Source of the DNA: Lepidostoma basale
Lineage: Eukaryota > Arthropoda > Insecta > Trichoptera > Lepidostomatidae
Direction of reading: 5' to 3'
Assembly (NCBI GenBank): GCA_022606425.2
Contig: JAHDVF020000106.1
Span: forward strand, 1,550,001-1,614,000
DNA length: 64,000 bases
Part shown: positions 52,196 to 63,170 of the stretch, one piece after another
Position numbering within the stretch: position 1 is the first letter of the stretch
Layout: each line of letters begins with the position of its first letter
Made by a program: the position numbers and the translations under genes
Notes under the pieces: generated by a model
Database searches by the model: none
The model's input: the letters and a program-made list of their open reading frames with translations, nothing else
Told to the model about the DNA's origin: nothing

Positions 52196-52553
52196 AAAAA
52201 AAACAGCAGATACCACAAGAACGAAGGTTAAAGTGCGGGTGGCAGAGATGCGGACGCTGAAGATGATAGCAGGAAAGACTCTTCGAGATAGGGCGAGGAA
52301 CGCGGCTATCCGCGAAATCTGCAAGGTGGAAGATGTCGTGAGATGGGGCAGACAACGCAGAAGATACTGGAATGCGCACGTGCAGAGGATGGATCCCACC
52401 AAAATCCCACACGCTGTGGCGCATCAGATTCCTGCCGGCTACCGTCCCCCCGGAAGGCCACCAAAGAGATGGAGGGATAGCTGGGAGTCGACCTCCCCAG
52501 AGAGGCCATCCTGATTTCAGGAACAAACCAAAGGTCTAAAAGAAGAAGAAGTA
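52196..52553 (+). mobile_element. LINE-C C-terminus, intact frame
   Basis: VRVAEMRTLKMIAGKTLRDR, REICKVEDVVRWGRQRRRYW, NAHVQRMDPTKIPHAVAHQI, PAGYRPPGRPPKRWRDSW, then AAGAAGAAGAAG. Located inside LINE-A sequence. Confidence 0.85.
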
Positions 52554-52730
52554 GGCAAAATAAGTGTATGTTAACAATCTAACTAGAAATAGAAATAGAG
52601 GAAGACCGAAGAAAACGTAGCACGATCAAATAAATAATAAATTGAATGTCGGCCACGTGATTGGTCGGAGAATTCGACGTGCGTGCTTGACACGATGTAT
52701 GAATGTTGAAACGATAGAGAGAAAAAAAAA
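52545..52730 (+). mobile_element. LINE-A fragment
   Basis: NRNRGRPKKT, then VGHVIGRRIRRACL and TRCMNVE, cut at 52725. Confidence 0.75.
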
Positions 52731-52925
52731 TTCCACTTTTGTCTTATTTCGATAGTGAACGGTTTCGCCGGGCTAGCTGACATTGACTGACTGGTCGCTA
52801 TCGGAAATAAGGCCAAAGTGGAAGTAGTTATTTAAAAACATCGTTTTATTTAATTATTGTTTAAAATGAACTTTCTTCGAGAGATTTCAGTCTCATTAAA
52901 TTTTACATTATTGTTCAAGAAATGA
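52731..52925. repeat. Foldback element, hammerhead core lost
   Basis: Left arm TTCCACTTTTGTCTTATTTC (52731-) and right arm GAAATAAGGCCAAAGTGGAA. The centre keeps CGGTTTCGCCGGGC (minus GAAACCG) but not the CTGANGA core. Continues to AAACATCGTTTTATTTAATT. Confidence 0.7.
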
Positions 52926-53489
52926 TAAATCCTGTTGTGGATATGGTAAAAGTGCCTGTTTTGCATTTATATGTAATTAAAACTTTATGCGTTATTTCGT
53001 ATTATTGCTTTTTTTTCTCTTAGCTTCAGTGCAGTAAGCATGCTCTATGTAATGTTCTCGCGTGATTTAGACCCTCGAATGAATAAATAACCGCAAACCC
53101 TATCAATTATACTATTTTTTGTAATATAATGTTTTCTTATAAATAAACGTGTGGATTCATATTTATAATAGCCCCTTAGTTGCTAGCTGATTAATCATCA
53201 ATGTATCTAATGTTTCAAGGGAGGTTGTTCCAAGTTGATGGGCCAGCTCCCGCTAAGACTAGATAACTGAAATCTGTACTAGGGCAACTCTTCGGCAGAT
53301 CTAATCTATTATACCTATTTCCGAGGAATGCGCTGAGAGTAGTGTGTTTATTTCTTTGAATTTATACTGTCGATTATACAGAACTCGGATGTGTAACTCG
53401 GAGCCATTTCATATAACCCTCAAAGCTGTCGAGCAGAGTTTAAATATCGTATTCTTGTAATAGATATGTGACACAGAAATCATGTCTCC
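52926..53489. other. Unassigned sequence
   Basis: 53160-53480 may be an old LINE 3' region on the minus strand but gives no clean frame. No gene supported. Confidence 0.35.
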
Positions 53490-53870
53490 TCTGATGATGT
53501 GGACCAGCTGTCCCTCCATCTCTTAGGTGGTCTACCAGATGGACGGTGTCCGGAGGGGGTTTCATGGGCGGTTGCATATACGAGTCTGTCACTATCTATT
53601 CTGGCTACATGGTCCCTTCAGTATCTTCTCTTGGATCTATTCCACCGTACGATATCCTCATTTTCACAAGTTTTTCGTACGTCTGCGCTACGGACACGAT
53701 CTCGGAGAGTTTTTTTTCTTCTAGTAATTGATCTTAGGACCTTCATTTCAGATGTTCTAAGCAGACCCTTGGTTCGTACAGTATCGGCCCGCGTCTCTAC
53801 AGCATACGCTATGATAGGTCGCACGCATGTCTTATAGATTCGTACCTTGCTGTCAAAACGCAGCATATAT
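53490..53870 (-). mobile_element. LINE-C C-terminus, diverged
   Basis: Minus: SKVRIYKTCVRPIIAYAVET, GLLRTSEMKVLRSITRRKKT, LRDRVRSADVRKTCENEDIV, RWNRSKRRYWRDHVA-like, then PPDGRPPKRWRDSW-like. An insertion RRKKT is unusual for the family. Confidence 0.8.
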
Positions 53871-54067
53871 TTTTAATAATCGTTAGTTACACCTATTTCG
53901 GTTTTATCGTATTAACCCTCTAGATTAGGAGTGGCCATATTTTTTGACAAGTTTTTAAAATTGGTAAATTAAAGTGACATTAAATGAATTATCCAAAGAG
54001 CTAGGGCTAATAAGAGAAAAGGCAATGTTGGTAATCAGAATAGCAGACAGGGTGAGAAACACCACTA

Positions 54068-54453
54068 TAAAGATCCATTTACACTGGACAGTCATCAGCC
54101 GATACCGACACGTCACGAAAAAAATAACCTTGAATCTCACCGACTCGTTCGGCGTGATCGCCGTCGGGGGTTGCCGAAGAAAGCACCTACCTACATAAAA
54201 TTGACACTTAATAAAAATGATCAATATTGATATATAGGATGTGTTTCCTACAGTATATAATTCTTTTTTACTACCATTTAAATTCGCCGTGGAGAAGGTG
54301 ATTATCTCGGGTATTTAAATATAATATGAACGGAATCGGCATTAATTAAAAGTAACAAGACGCCATCAAAACAAACAAAACGATTATTTGCTCAACGCAA
54401 ACGCGTGACGTGTCGGTATCGGCTGATAACTGTCCAGTATAAATGGACCTTTA
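54068..54453. mobile_element. 386-bp MITE with long TIRs
   Basis: Ends TAAAGATCCATTTACACTGG and the following CAGCCGATACCGACACGTCA are inverted at 54404-54453 with few mismatches (about 48-bp arms). No coding region. Target duplication not clear. Confidence 0.8.
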
Positions 54454-54464
54454 GAGCCCGAACA

Positions 54465-54755
54465 TCATGGAGTGTCGGACATCATCGGAAGAGTGGCAGC
54501 GCTGAAATGGCGCTGGGCAGGCCATGTTGCTCGCACCTCTGACCATGGATGGACAAAACGCCTCCTTTGCTAGTGTCCTAGAACTGCGACCCGACCCTAA
54601 GATGTATCCAACTACGATGGAGGGACGACATTGAGACCGCCGGTACGACATGGACGCGTGTTGCCTAGGATCGACAGACATGGAAGCAGATGGAGGAGGC
54701 CTACGTCCAGGAGTGGACGGATTTAGGCTGATGATGATGAAGAAAGCAACATATC
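54465..54755 (+). mobile_element. LINE-E C-terminus, degenerate
   Basis: VAALKWRWAGHVARTSD-like (frameshifted), RTATRP-like, LQLRWRDDIETAG, TWKQMEEAYVQEWTDLG-stop, then GATGATGATG. Confidence 0.75.
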
Positions 54756-55599
54756 TAGGGTTGGTGACACACAGTGCGGTTATTCCTGTTACAACCCCTT
54801 CTACCCCTACCCTCGCCCACACACATACTCGTATATTTTGCAGGTAAATCTTGTATCGGAATATTGGTGCCATACAAAATGTTCTTGAAATTGCGACTTA
54901 TTAGCCGCACAGCGATTTTTTTTTAATTTCATTTTTATCAATGCATAAAATTTTATTAATTACTATTAAGTATCAATTAATATTAAGTATCGTTATTTTC
55001 TGTTACTCTCCTTATGTAAAAAAGTTACTTGTGTTAAGAAGAGGAGCATACTGAAACTAAATTCATCAAAGCGAATTAAATGCGAACGATTTTGTTTTCT
55101 TGTTGCCGCCCTCTTAATGTAAGTATTTTTTTTAATGTGTGTTTTTTTTTAATTACGTGTCTTTTAAAATACTCCCGATGGAGTTTCACCGCAGGTCAGC
55201 ACTAGATTGCATAATTGAGGTAGTGAATAAATGAGTAATGTGATCTGCAGAGGTTCCTGGTCATCGCATGGAATGGCAACAAAAAAACGGCACAATGCTC
55301 ACGGTATGCGGTACCACCCCGTCCATTATACCTGTGGAGTACATATTTAGCGGTAGTCCACGCGCCGGCGCTGACCTTTCGTGACCACAACACCGATACG
55401 GGTCAAGTTCAGCGCTGCGGGGGTCACTCGGTGTCCGGATCCAGTTTTTTTTTTGTGTGTGCTTGTTTTCGGTTTCACGAGCCGCCAATGTAGGCGTGGA
55501 TTGATTCACACGTCCATTCAATGAGAAATAATCGAAATATTTTTTATCTTCGTTATTAATTTTGTAATCAAAATTATCTTTATTAGGGGCAGAATAAAT
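54756..55599. other. Intergenic sequence
   Basis: AT-rich to 55150, GC-richer at 55180-55520; an 86-codon minus frame there has no family features. Confidence 0.35.
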
Positions 55600-55960
55600 A
55601 GCTAACTAACAAACCATCACGCCGTCTCCCTGAAGGGGTACTGATATACTTCTTTCCTTTCCTCAACATTCATACATCGTGTCATACACGCACGTCGATT
55701 TCTTCGACTCCTCACGTGGCCGAAATTCAATAATTTTGTGCCACGTTTTCCTCATTTTTGTAAAATTTAATTTCGTTTATTTAATTCGAGTTCTAGTTCC
55801 TTTTACATCGTTAACCATTACCATTCTTTCTTCATTCATTATTTGCGTGTGATCCTTTCATTCGCTCTGCATATTCACTTCTTACATTTTCATTCGACAC
55901 TATCATACACAGATTTTTTCACGCACTTGTCTAAGAGGTCTCTTTTTTATGCATTTATTC
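55600..55960 (-). mobile_element. LINE-A remnant
   Basis: Minus, from CTAACAAACCATCACGCCG; short insertions break it at 55755-55800. Confidence 0.75.
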
Positions 55961-56215
55961 TGCTTTTGATTTTATTTATAATATCCAAATGCTACATCTG
56001 GGCCCATAAAAACTTTTCAAATATTAAAGCGGAAGGAAGCATTATGAACAAATATATTATAATATATAATTAATACATATGAAAACGTATGTTTTCATAT
56101 GCTTCTAATGCCTTAGAAGGCCGAAAGATGTCATTCCCATAAAATATAATAAAACTTCTAGAAAACGGACTTTTCTTTCGTATTAATTTTATTATTCACT
56201 TTTTGGGAGGGTTGC

Positions 56216-56251
56216 GACAGCTGTTTCGCCAACCAATGTTGACATCATTAG
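56216..56251 (-). ncRNA. Hammerhead-ribozyme-like motif
   Basis: Minus: core CTAATGA (G5 to A), extra T, stem II GTCAAC/GTTGGC, GAA, ACAGCTGT, C. Confidence 0.5.
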
Positions 56252-56280
56252 GTGTTACAGACAGCTCGTTGTTGTAACAT

Positions 56281-56316
56281 CTGATGATGCCAACATCGGT
56301 TGTCGAAACAGCTGTC
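56281..56316 (+). ncRNA. Hammerhead-ribozyme-like motif (inverted partner)
   Basis: Canonical CTGATGA, extra T, GCCAAC/GTTGTC (one mismatch), GAA, ACAGCTGT, C. CAAC after the cleavage base can pair with GTTG upstream across a bulge. Confidence 0.55.
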
Positions 56317-56490
56317 GCAACACACTAAAAAAGTGCATAAAAAAGGTGATATTATAACAGCGTTATAAATTTTAACAGTTAACAATATATAAAAGTATTT
56401 TGAATAATTTTAGATAAACTTAAGGCTTTAATTCCATAATGACGAATTTTTATGAATTAAAACACTGTTTTTCCACTTTTGAGTTTATTT

Positions 56491-56534
56491 TTCTCGACAT
56501 GTTTCGAAGGCTTACACCTTCATCATCGGGAGAA
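56491..56534 (-). ncRNA. Hammerhead-ribozyme-like motif, all three stems
   Basis: Minus: stem I TTCTC/GAGAA (5 bp, perfect); core CCGATGA (U4 to C); extra T; stem II GAAGG/CCTTC (5 bp, perfect) with loop TGTAAG; GAA; stem III palindrome ACATGT; cleavage base C. The most complete architecture in the window. Confidence 0.65.
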
Positions 56535-56555
56535 CGATATAAACTGTTTATATCG

Positions 56556-56599
56556 TTCTCCCGATGATGAAGGTGTTAGCCTTCGAAACACGTCGAGAA
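56556..56599 (+). ncRNA. Hammerhead-ribozyme-like motif, all three stems (inverted partner)
   Basis: TTCTC/GAGAA stem I, CCGATGA, T, GAAGG/CCTTC with loop TGTTAG, GAA, ACACGT (2-bp stem III with AC loop), C. Confidence 0.6.
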
Positions 56600-56650
56600 A
56601 AATAAACTCAAAAGTGGAAAGAACAGTGTTTTAATTCATGAAAATTCGTA

Positions 56651-57224
56651 TTTTTAATAATGTAATTTAATTCTCCACAAATTCGTTGCTTCATACGAAA
56701 GTAATACATTTTTATTTAATTTTTGCTGAATAAAGTTCGCTGAAAGAATTTGATTAATGCAAGCGTATTCATTTGACATAATAACACTTTCATATTCCTC
56801 GCGTAGCGAAAAAAAATCACAATAAAACTGCGGGTCATCGGATATTATTCAAATGTTCACCCATATTCTATGATATGGCCGGGATGCAAATGGGCTCGCC
56901 ATTGTACCATCTGAAAAGTAAACTAGGGCAGTCCGTCTAGGGGTCAGGCGCTGTTATCATTCCACTACGTCTGGCGTACTTTATTTTCGTTCGTCTTCAC
57001 TGCCGCCTATGATGCATAGGAACGTTTATATAATACTCTGTGACGTAACGCTGCCGTATCGATTGTTGTAGATTCTCACGGCTCGCACGTGAACAGACGT
57101 GCGTTTAATTCTACTTTATTCATATTAACAGGTTGACTGCCGATCACGCGTTTGTGCGGGATGAGTGCGCAGCGTGTCGATAACGCAATTACGCGTGATT
57201 TATATTTTTGATTTATCTAAATAA
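56651..57224. other. Non-repetitive sequence
   Basis: No gene supported; 56880-57180 moderately GC-rich and unique. Confidence 0.3.
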
Positions 57225-57595
57225 CTAACTGACCATCACGCCGTCTCCCCGAAGGGGTAGGCAGAAAGAATGGACTACCACACTTTTATTTCCTGACATG
57301 TTTCTCTCGCTTCCTTCGCTATCTCGCTTCGCCGACATTCAATATTTGATTTATTTGATCGTACCACGTTTTCCTCGGTCTTCCTCTATTTCTGGTTCCA
57401 TTTAATCGTTAACATATAATTTTTTTACCATTCTTTCTTCATTCAATTCTTTCCATATGTCCAAACCATCTTAATGATCCTTTCATTATTTTGTTCATGA
57501 CACCATCATTCGCACCGCATTCACTTCTTATATTTTCATTCGACACCCTATCATACACAGAGTATCCACACATTTGTCTAAGAGATCTCTTTCTT
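57225..57595 (-). mobile_element. LINE-A C-terminal remnant
   Basis: Minus from ACCATCACGCCGTCTCCCC; RGRPRKTWYDQINQILNVG, SLRWFGHME, then SNENIRSECGANDGVMN and RLRYSVYDRVSNE. Confidence 0.8.
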
Positions 57596-57676
57596 TGGTT
57601 TATCTATTTATATTTTTTTCCTTTCTTTGTAACAACACTCTAATTTTACATACACATAAAATTAAATTAAATTAAA

Positions 57677-57719
57677 TTACAAACACGTTTCATAACACAG
57701 AAGTCCTTCATTAGTGTAA
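57677..57719 (-). ncRNA. Hammerhead-ribozyme-like motif with 5-bp stem I
   Basis: Minus: stem I TTACA/TGTAA perfect; core CTAATGA (G5 to A); extra A; stem II eroded; GAA; ACGTGT; T. Confidence 0.5.
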
Positions 57720-57851
57720 ATAAAAATATAATATATACAAAATAAATATTTTTTTTTATTATTATCAATGTGGTTAGTTTAACATTTTAACATCTGTCAA
57801 AACAGATCACATTTATGATAAAAAATTATTTATATATTTGTTTTATATAAT

Positions 57852-57897
57852 TTACCCTGATGAAGGGCTTCTATGTCCCGAAACATGTTTGTAATTT
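57852..57897 (+). ncRNA. Hammerhead-ribozyme-like motif
   Basis: Canonical CTGATGA, extra A, stem II GGG/CCC with loop CTTCTATGT, GAA, palindrome ACATGT, T. Stem I TTAC with GTAA after one C-T mismatch next to the core. Confidence 0.6.
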
Positions 57898-57964
57898 TTA
57901 TTTATTTTATTTGTATAAAAATAAAGTGTTTTTATAAAGAAAGAAAAAAATATAATAATGAATA

Positions 57965-58540
57965 AGTAATGGTGAGGCGAGATATTCCGTGATGCTGGAG
58001 AGGGTTCAGAAAAAAATTCTGAGGTATCCCTACATGAAGGAGTATGGTAGCTATCCGTGGCTCTATCCCACAGCATTTTATTTGGGAATGCTTGGGGCCA
58101 ACTCTCTGCAGCTTCGAAAAGATGGGCATCTCATAACCCATTTCTTTAGATCACTCAGGGGATATTTCGAGAACTCGGCCGTGCTGGAGGGTGTTCGGCT
58201 TTTTATCCCTGATGGATATCTCCGACAGCGACAGCATAGATTGTTTTACCTACCGGGCGCCAGAACCAACCTGCCTCTGGTGACACCGGTGGGAAGAGCA
58301 ATTAATCTGCTGAACGCGGTCTCCTCGGAGATCGACGTATTTCATATTAGTGAAAGTACGTTCAGAAGGCAAATTCTGGAGAGTATCCTGTCTTTCTAAT
58401 GTTGAACCATCTCTCATTCGTTTTTGTAGTATACTATACACAATATATTATTTTACCTGTTCTCAATAGATGCCTTAAAAAATAATTTTGTAATTTCTGT
58501 TGATGAAATAAACTGATTTGATTGGATTTGATTTGATCAT
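57965..58540 (+). mobile_element. LINE-B C-terminus, best preserved
   Basis: Open 136-codon frame: MLERVQKKILRYPYMKEYGS, YPWLYPTAFYLGMLGANSLQ, HLITHFFRSLRGYFENSAVL, RLFIPDGYLRQRQHRLFYLP, ARTNLPLVTPVGRAINLLNA, ISESTFRRQILESILSF-stop. 3' UTR about 125 bp and tail ATAAACTGATTTGATTGG. The ERVQKK(I/F)LRY start is the thumb/after-RT region of Jockey/CR1-type LINEs. Confidence 0.9.
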
Positions 58541-58690
58541 CATGAGCAAAGTGGAGGGAAGGCTACCACAAAGACGACCACCGAGCCGCTGGTCCGATGA
58601 AATCAGGGATCTGACTGGACTCTCATTAGCTGCAGCCTGGAGACTGACAATAGTTTACAGGGAAGGCAACTATGCTGACCATTACTTAAC
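58541..58690 (+). mobile_element. LINE-E-like C-terminal piece
   Basis: KVEGRLPQRRPPSRWSDEIR and LTGLSLAAAWRLTIVYREGN: a GRRPPxRWxDE pattern from another LINE. Confidence 0.6.
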
Positions 58691-59664
58691 ATTTTCCCGC
58701 CTCCCTCATACACTATCTTCTTCCTGTTTTAAAATTTAGTTTGTTATATATTTGTCTTATTGTGTATTAATGTGTGTTTTATATAATTTTAATGTGTTTT
58801 TTACTAATTCAAGGTGTGCTTTATATTATATAATATTTACTTCTGATTTTATTTCATAATAAAGAGATGTGAGGCCGCGCGGGAGATATATAAGGTTAAA
58901 AGAATAGATTAAATGTGGTCTGTCACCCTTTTGATTGATGACAAGAAAAGGCTAAATTAAATTAACGTTAGTCCCGGATGGACAAGGAACAGGCCTAGAT
59001 AGTGCAGCGAGACTGACGAAAGGGCGTCGCTGCGTCCTATAACAGTCTCGGGTGGTGGTGGGAACCTTATATAATAGTTTACAGGATGGACACGACCCTC
59101 AATTATGAGGAATACGACTGAGAAGAAGATATTATGATTTTTTTTTAAAAAGCCTTTCGTTCGGCTTCCAGATTCCAGTTAATTCGATGATTGCAGATAA
59201 AATGTGCTATTAGTTAGTTATTAGTACCGGGGCGTGATAAACTGCGTTTCGAATGAATGTTCCCCATATTTCACGACGAGGTTCACTTCACACGACGCCT
59301 GGTCCCGGACTGTAATATTGTATTAATATTACATCGTCCCGACGCGGCGGTGGCGTGACGGCGAGCTTGGAACGATACCACGAAGAATTCTTCAACGCAT
59401 GGACAAATGCGAAACCTGATTGCGCTTCGTGTTAGACGTCTTTTTCCAGGGGCGCAGTTCTTGAACAACCATCTTACCATACATATATAACAATTAATGT
59501 TCTATATTCGCCCTCACTTTGTGATGTGGATTCACATTTGAATTAATAGAAACGCACTTAGTATTATCACAACGCTTCATTATTATTTTTAATTGCTAAC
59601 ATGTTTCGATCCTTCTTCTGTGCAAAATTTTTAACAATAAATTAACATAGAATTGTTACTATAA
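58691..59664. other. Intergenic with repeat X
   Basis: 58965-59070 is repeat X (GTCCCGGATGGACAAGGAAC). Otherwise no feature; GC-rich 59270-59460 is unique. Confidence 0.4.
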
Positions 59665-60170
59665 CTAACTAACTAACCATCACGCCGTCGCCCCGAAAGG
59701 GTACGCAGAAATAATGGACTGCCACACTTTTCTTTTCTGACATATTTTTCTCGCTTCCTCAACATTCATAGATCGTGTCATCGATTTCTCTGACTCCTCA
59801 CGTGGCCGACGCTCAATATTTGATTTATTTGATCGTGACACGTTTTCCTCGGTCTTTCTCTATTTCTAGTTACGTTTACATCGTTAACCTATACTTTTTT
59901 TACCATTCTTTCCATGTGTCCAAACCATCTTAATCATCCTTTGATTCTCTCTCTCTGGTTTCAATCCTGGGATTGGTTTGCAGCAATGTTCATAACACTT
60001 TCATTCGCACCGCATTCACTTCCTATACTTGCATTTGACACTCTATCATATATAGATTTACCACACATTCGTCTTAGAGATCTCATTACTACTGCATTTT
60101 TTCTAGTTTCATCCTTCTTTTGCCAGTTCCTTGCTTCGCTTCCATACATATGGGTTAGCACAAGAACACC
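59665..60170 (-). mobile_element. LINE-A C-terminal copy
   Basis: Minus, from AACTAACCATCACGCCGTCG; GRPRKTCHDQINQILSVGHV-like, then LTHMYGSEARNWQKKDETRK and VMRSLRRMCGKSIYDRVSNA. A short insertion near 59950-59985 (GGTTTCAATCCTGGGATTGG). Confidence 0.8.
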
Positions 60171-60264
60171 ACATGGGAATTGTGTTGGAAATTGAAATTT
60201 CGAACATGGGAATTGTATTGGAAAATGAATTTCCTTTCTTTTTTTTCATTTTTAATAACAAGTA

Positions 60265-60765
60265 AAATGTGCCACGATCAAATCAATCAAACTTTATATA
60301 TCGGCCACGTGAGAACTCGAAAAAATCAACGTGCGTGCTTGAGACGATTTTTTGATAATTAAGTCGGCGATAGAATCAAATCAAATCAAATCAAATCAGT
60401 TTATTTTCTCAAAAGACATTACAAACATTTTTTATAGTTTAAGGCATCTATTGAGAACAGGTAAAACATAAGGAATATATAATACCAGGAACGCATGAGA
60501 GATGGTTCGACATTAGGAATACAAAATACTCTCCAAAGTCAAGAGTATTTGTCTTCTGAATGTACTTTCACGAATATGAAAGACATCGATCTCCGAAGCG
60601 ATCATGTTCAGCAGTTTGATTGCTCTCCCCACCGGCATCACCAGAGGCAGGTTGGTTCTGCATGCTGGGAGATAAAACAGTCTGTGCTGACGCTGTCGAA
60701 GAATAAGTACGAGTATGTCGGGAAAGAACAGGGTGGCGATCCATTATTTCTTCCTACCCCCGTCA
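60265..60765. mobile_element. LINE-A pieces around a LINE-B
   Basis: 60265-60350 plus LINE-A (CHDQINQTLYIGHV). 60370-60710 minus LINE-B (tail ATCAAATCAAATCAAATC at 60375-60396; ISEST/NQTAEHDRFG subfamily as at 28916 and 61690). 60712-60765 plus LINE-A (VCRERTGWRSIISSYP-like). Confidence 0.75.
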
Positions 60766-61689
60766 AATGGTTAACAGTGAGAATACGGTATTTTACAAGA
60801 AGGAGGTGGAAGGCTACATCAGTTTGGGAGCCTGTGGACTTGAAGTGATTCCCCAAATACTATCGAAACACAAAACACCTCGCCCGATGTGTGTAAAAAT
60901 AATAAATTGGCCATGCTGGAGCGAATAATAATTGTGATCAGGCCTGGAGCACTTAGAATGTTAGCGTTTATTATTATTTTATTTCCATTTTCCCCGCTCG
61001 GTTGGCCACCATGCCGGCGGCTCCGTAGACCATAAGCCCGAGGTGATTTACTATATGTTCTACAGTCTGCGGTTTATATAGAATTATAATAAATACCTTT
61101 TCGCTACGATGCCCTTTGAATTCTAATCCAATTTGATTTTTATAATATCTCCACGCGTTCTGTTTCATTTCTTTTGTGACCCTCATTCACCTTTGACATA
61201 TCTATAGGGTATAGAAGATAACACACCGCTTACGCTTACCTGAAGCTGTTATAGGACGCAGAGGCGCCCTTTCTCCAGCTTGGCTCATGCAATATCTAGG
61301 CCCGCCCCCTGTCCATGCGGGACACACGTTAACTGGGGAATGCAACATTCCAACAAAAGCATTCTTAATTTAATTTCTTTACACTTCTCTATGTCCCAAT
61401 CTCACAAAACAGAGCAAAACACGGTACATGATTTTATGGCCAACCATAAAATTCCTTATTCCCTCTGGTTTCCCATTTAGGGCAAGGTATGGTCATCTTT
61501 GAGTGCCCATTCTTTGCACATGGTTCCTCTGATGGTCGTGTTTCTCATTCTGTCGCGTATTCTTTGCATCCTGTTATTATTCTGGGGGTTTTCATCTTTG
61601 TGGTTCTTGATTCAATGCCATATGTCATTATCAGTCTGACACTTCTTCTTCAGCCTATTCCCATTCACTTCTGGCTGGGATGCTTCCAT
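60766..61689. other. Unassigned sequence
   Basis: 61240-61285 contains the inverse of part of repeat X. 61490-61680 may be a LINE end on the minus strand; no clean frame. Confidence 0.35.
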
Positions 61690-62025
61690 CTTTATGCTCC
61701 GGATGGTTATCTTCGACAGCGTCAGCACAGACTGTTTTATCTCCCAGCATGCTGAACCAACCTGCCTCTGGTGATGCCGGTGGAGAGAGTAATCAAACTG
61801 CTGAACATGATCGCTTCGGAGATCGATGTTTTCATATTCGTGAAAGTACGTTCAGAAGACAAATACTCTTGACTTTGGAGAGTATCTTGTATTCCTAATG
61901 TCGAACCATCTCTCATGCGTTCCTGGTATTATATATTTATTATGTTTTACCTGTTCTCAATAGATGCCTTAAACTATAAAAAATGTTTGTAATGCCTTTT
62001 GAGAAAATAAACTGATTTGATTCTG
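61690..62025 (+). mobile_element. LINE-B 3' part
   Basis: GYLRQRQHRLFYLPAC-stop, then SGDAGGESNQTAEHDRFG in another frame, 3' UTR, tail AAATAAACTGATTTGATTC. Confidence 0.75.
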
Positions 62026-62029
62026 GACA

Positions 62030-62400
62030 AAGACCTCCTCCATTCGCTTCGACGCTACTGTGTCTTATGCAGAATGCATCCAGGTTATTCCGGCATTTCT
62101 GTTCAGGTCATCATTCCACCGTAGCTGCGGTTGCCCTACACTTCTCTTTGCCGTCCACGATCTCCAAGTCAGCAGTCTTCTTGTCCATTTTTCGTCCGAG
62201 CTTCTGGCTACGTGACCTGCCCATAGAGTCGCCACCCGGTGATTGATGCCAGTGACTATTGTTTTTTCTTTCACCGTATCTTTTCTGACTCTGTCTCTTA
62301 GGCTTATTCCTAACATGGCTATTTCCATGGCTCTTTGGGTCACTCATAGTTTCTCGGCACTTTTTTGGACAATATTACAGTTTCGAGGCCATAAGAAGCA
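62030..62400 (-). mobile_element. LINE-E C-terminus
   Basis: Minus: AMEIAMLGISLRDRVRKDTV, INHRVATLWAGHVARSSDEK, WTRRLLTWRSWTAKRSVGQP, QLRWNDDLNRNAGITWMHSA-stop. Beyond 62400 the minus strand may continue a related piece to about 62600. Confidence 0.8.
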
Positions 62401-63112
62401 ACTGAGGGCACACACGCTTCAGCTTCTCTTCAGGTTGATTGGTATTTTCCTCTTCTTTCCCTTTGCCATTTCCCATCATCTGGGGTCGGCCCTCCTCGTA
62501 CTAAAACGCCAAACTTTCCTATTTTGACTCATCTCCACTGTCAGGTTCTGGCGTTGGAGCTCCTTTTCCATGTTGGCCGTTGGTATTTTCCGTTTTTTTT
62601 ATTAATATAACTCATTTTTCCAAAAGCTGCGCAGCTTAGCTAGTCTGACACAAGTTTTGTAGATTCGGAAAAATTAAGAAAATTACACGAAATATAATAA
62701 TATTACAGACTTGCGTGATTATTGTTTAGTTAAGTGTTGGCAAGTCGTTTAAGCTTTAAATTATTCATCGTAAAATGGTTTTCCGCGCGCTCGAGGCGGG
62801 CGCGTATAATAAAATAATGGCGGCCTCATAATTGCGATATAATTGCGAGAATACAATGGTCCGCCCTGACGGGGCGCAGCCTCCCGTGGTCTGGTTTGTT
62901 AGTCCACTAACCCGGAGATGGATCTTGAGAGCGAAAGTACGTGATTTAATAACCATAACACTATCAGCGAGAGTACGTTTTTATGTGGGCCGATCTCGTT
63001 TGTATTCTCGTATGCTATAACAACGCTTGGAACACATTATAGTGTACAATCCCTTGATAACCAATTAATAAAACTTGTTTTGTACTGTGGACAAACGACA
63101 ACAAACCATCGT
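62401..63112. other. Unassigned sequence
   Basis: GC-rich unique block 62765-63000; no gene recognised. Confidence 0.3.
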
Positions 63113-63170
63113 GAAAAACAAACAAAAAACAAACAAAACAAACAAACAAAAAACAAACAACAACAAACCA
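63113..63170 (+). repeat. AAAC/AAC-rich simple repeat
   Basis: Irregular CAAA/CAAAAA units; low complexity. Confidence 0.9.

Larger units (their letters stand above)
56205..56330. repeat. Palindromic element with two inverted hammerhead-like arms
   Basis: GTTGCGACAGCTGTTTCG (56211-) and CGAAACAGCTGTCGCAAC (56304-) are inverted; arms about 45 bp, spacer about 20 bp. Confidence 0.85.
56450..56650. repeat. Palindromic element, about 95-bp arms
   Basis: AAAACACTGTTTTTCCACTT (56458-) is inverted at 56614-56634. Arms meet near 56543 with only a few unpaired bases, so the transcript would form one very long hairpin with a hammerhead-like motif in each strand. Related decayed copy at 63755-63870. 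Confidence 0.9.
57665..57910. repeat. Element with inverted hammerhead-like ends
   Basis: Left end TACAAACACGTTTCATAACA and right end TGTCCCGAAACATGTTTG are inverted copies; spacer about 130 bp, AT-rich. Confidence 0.75.
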
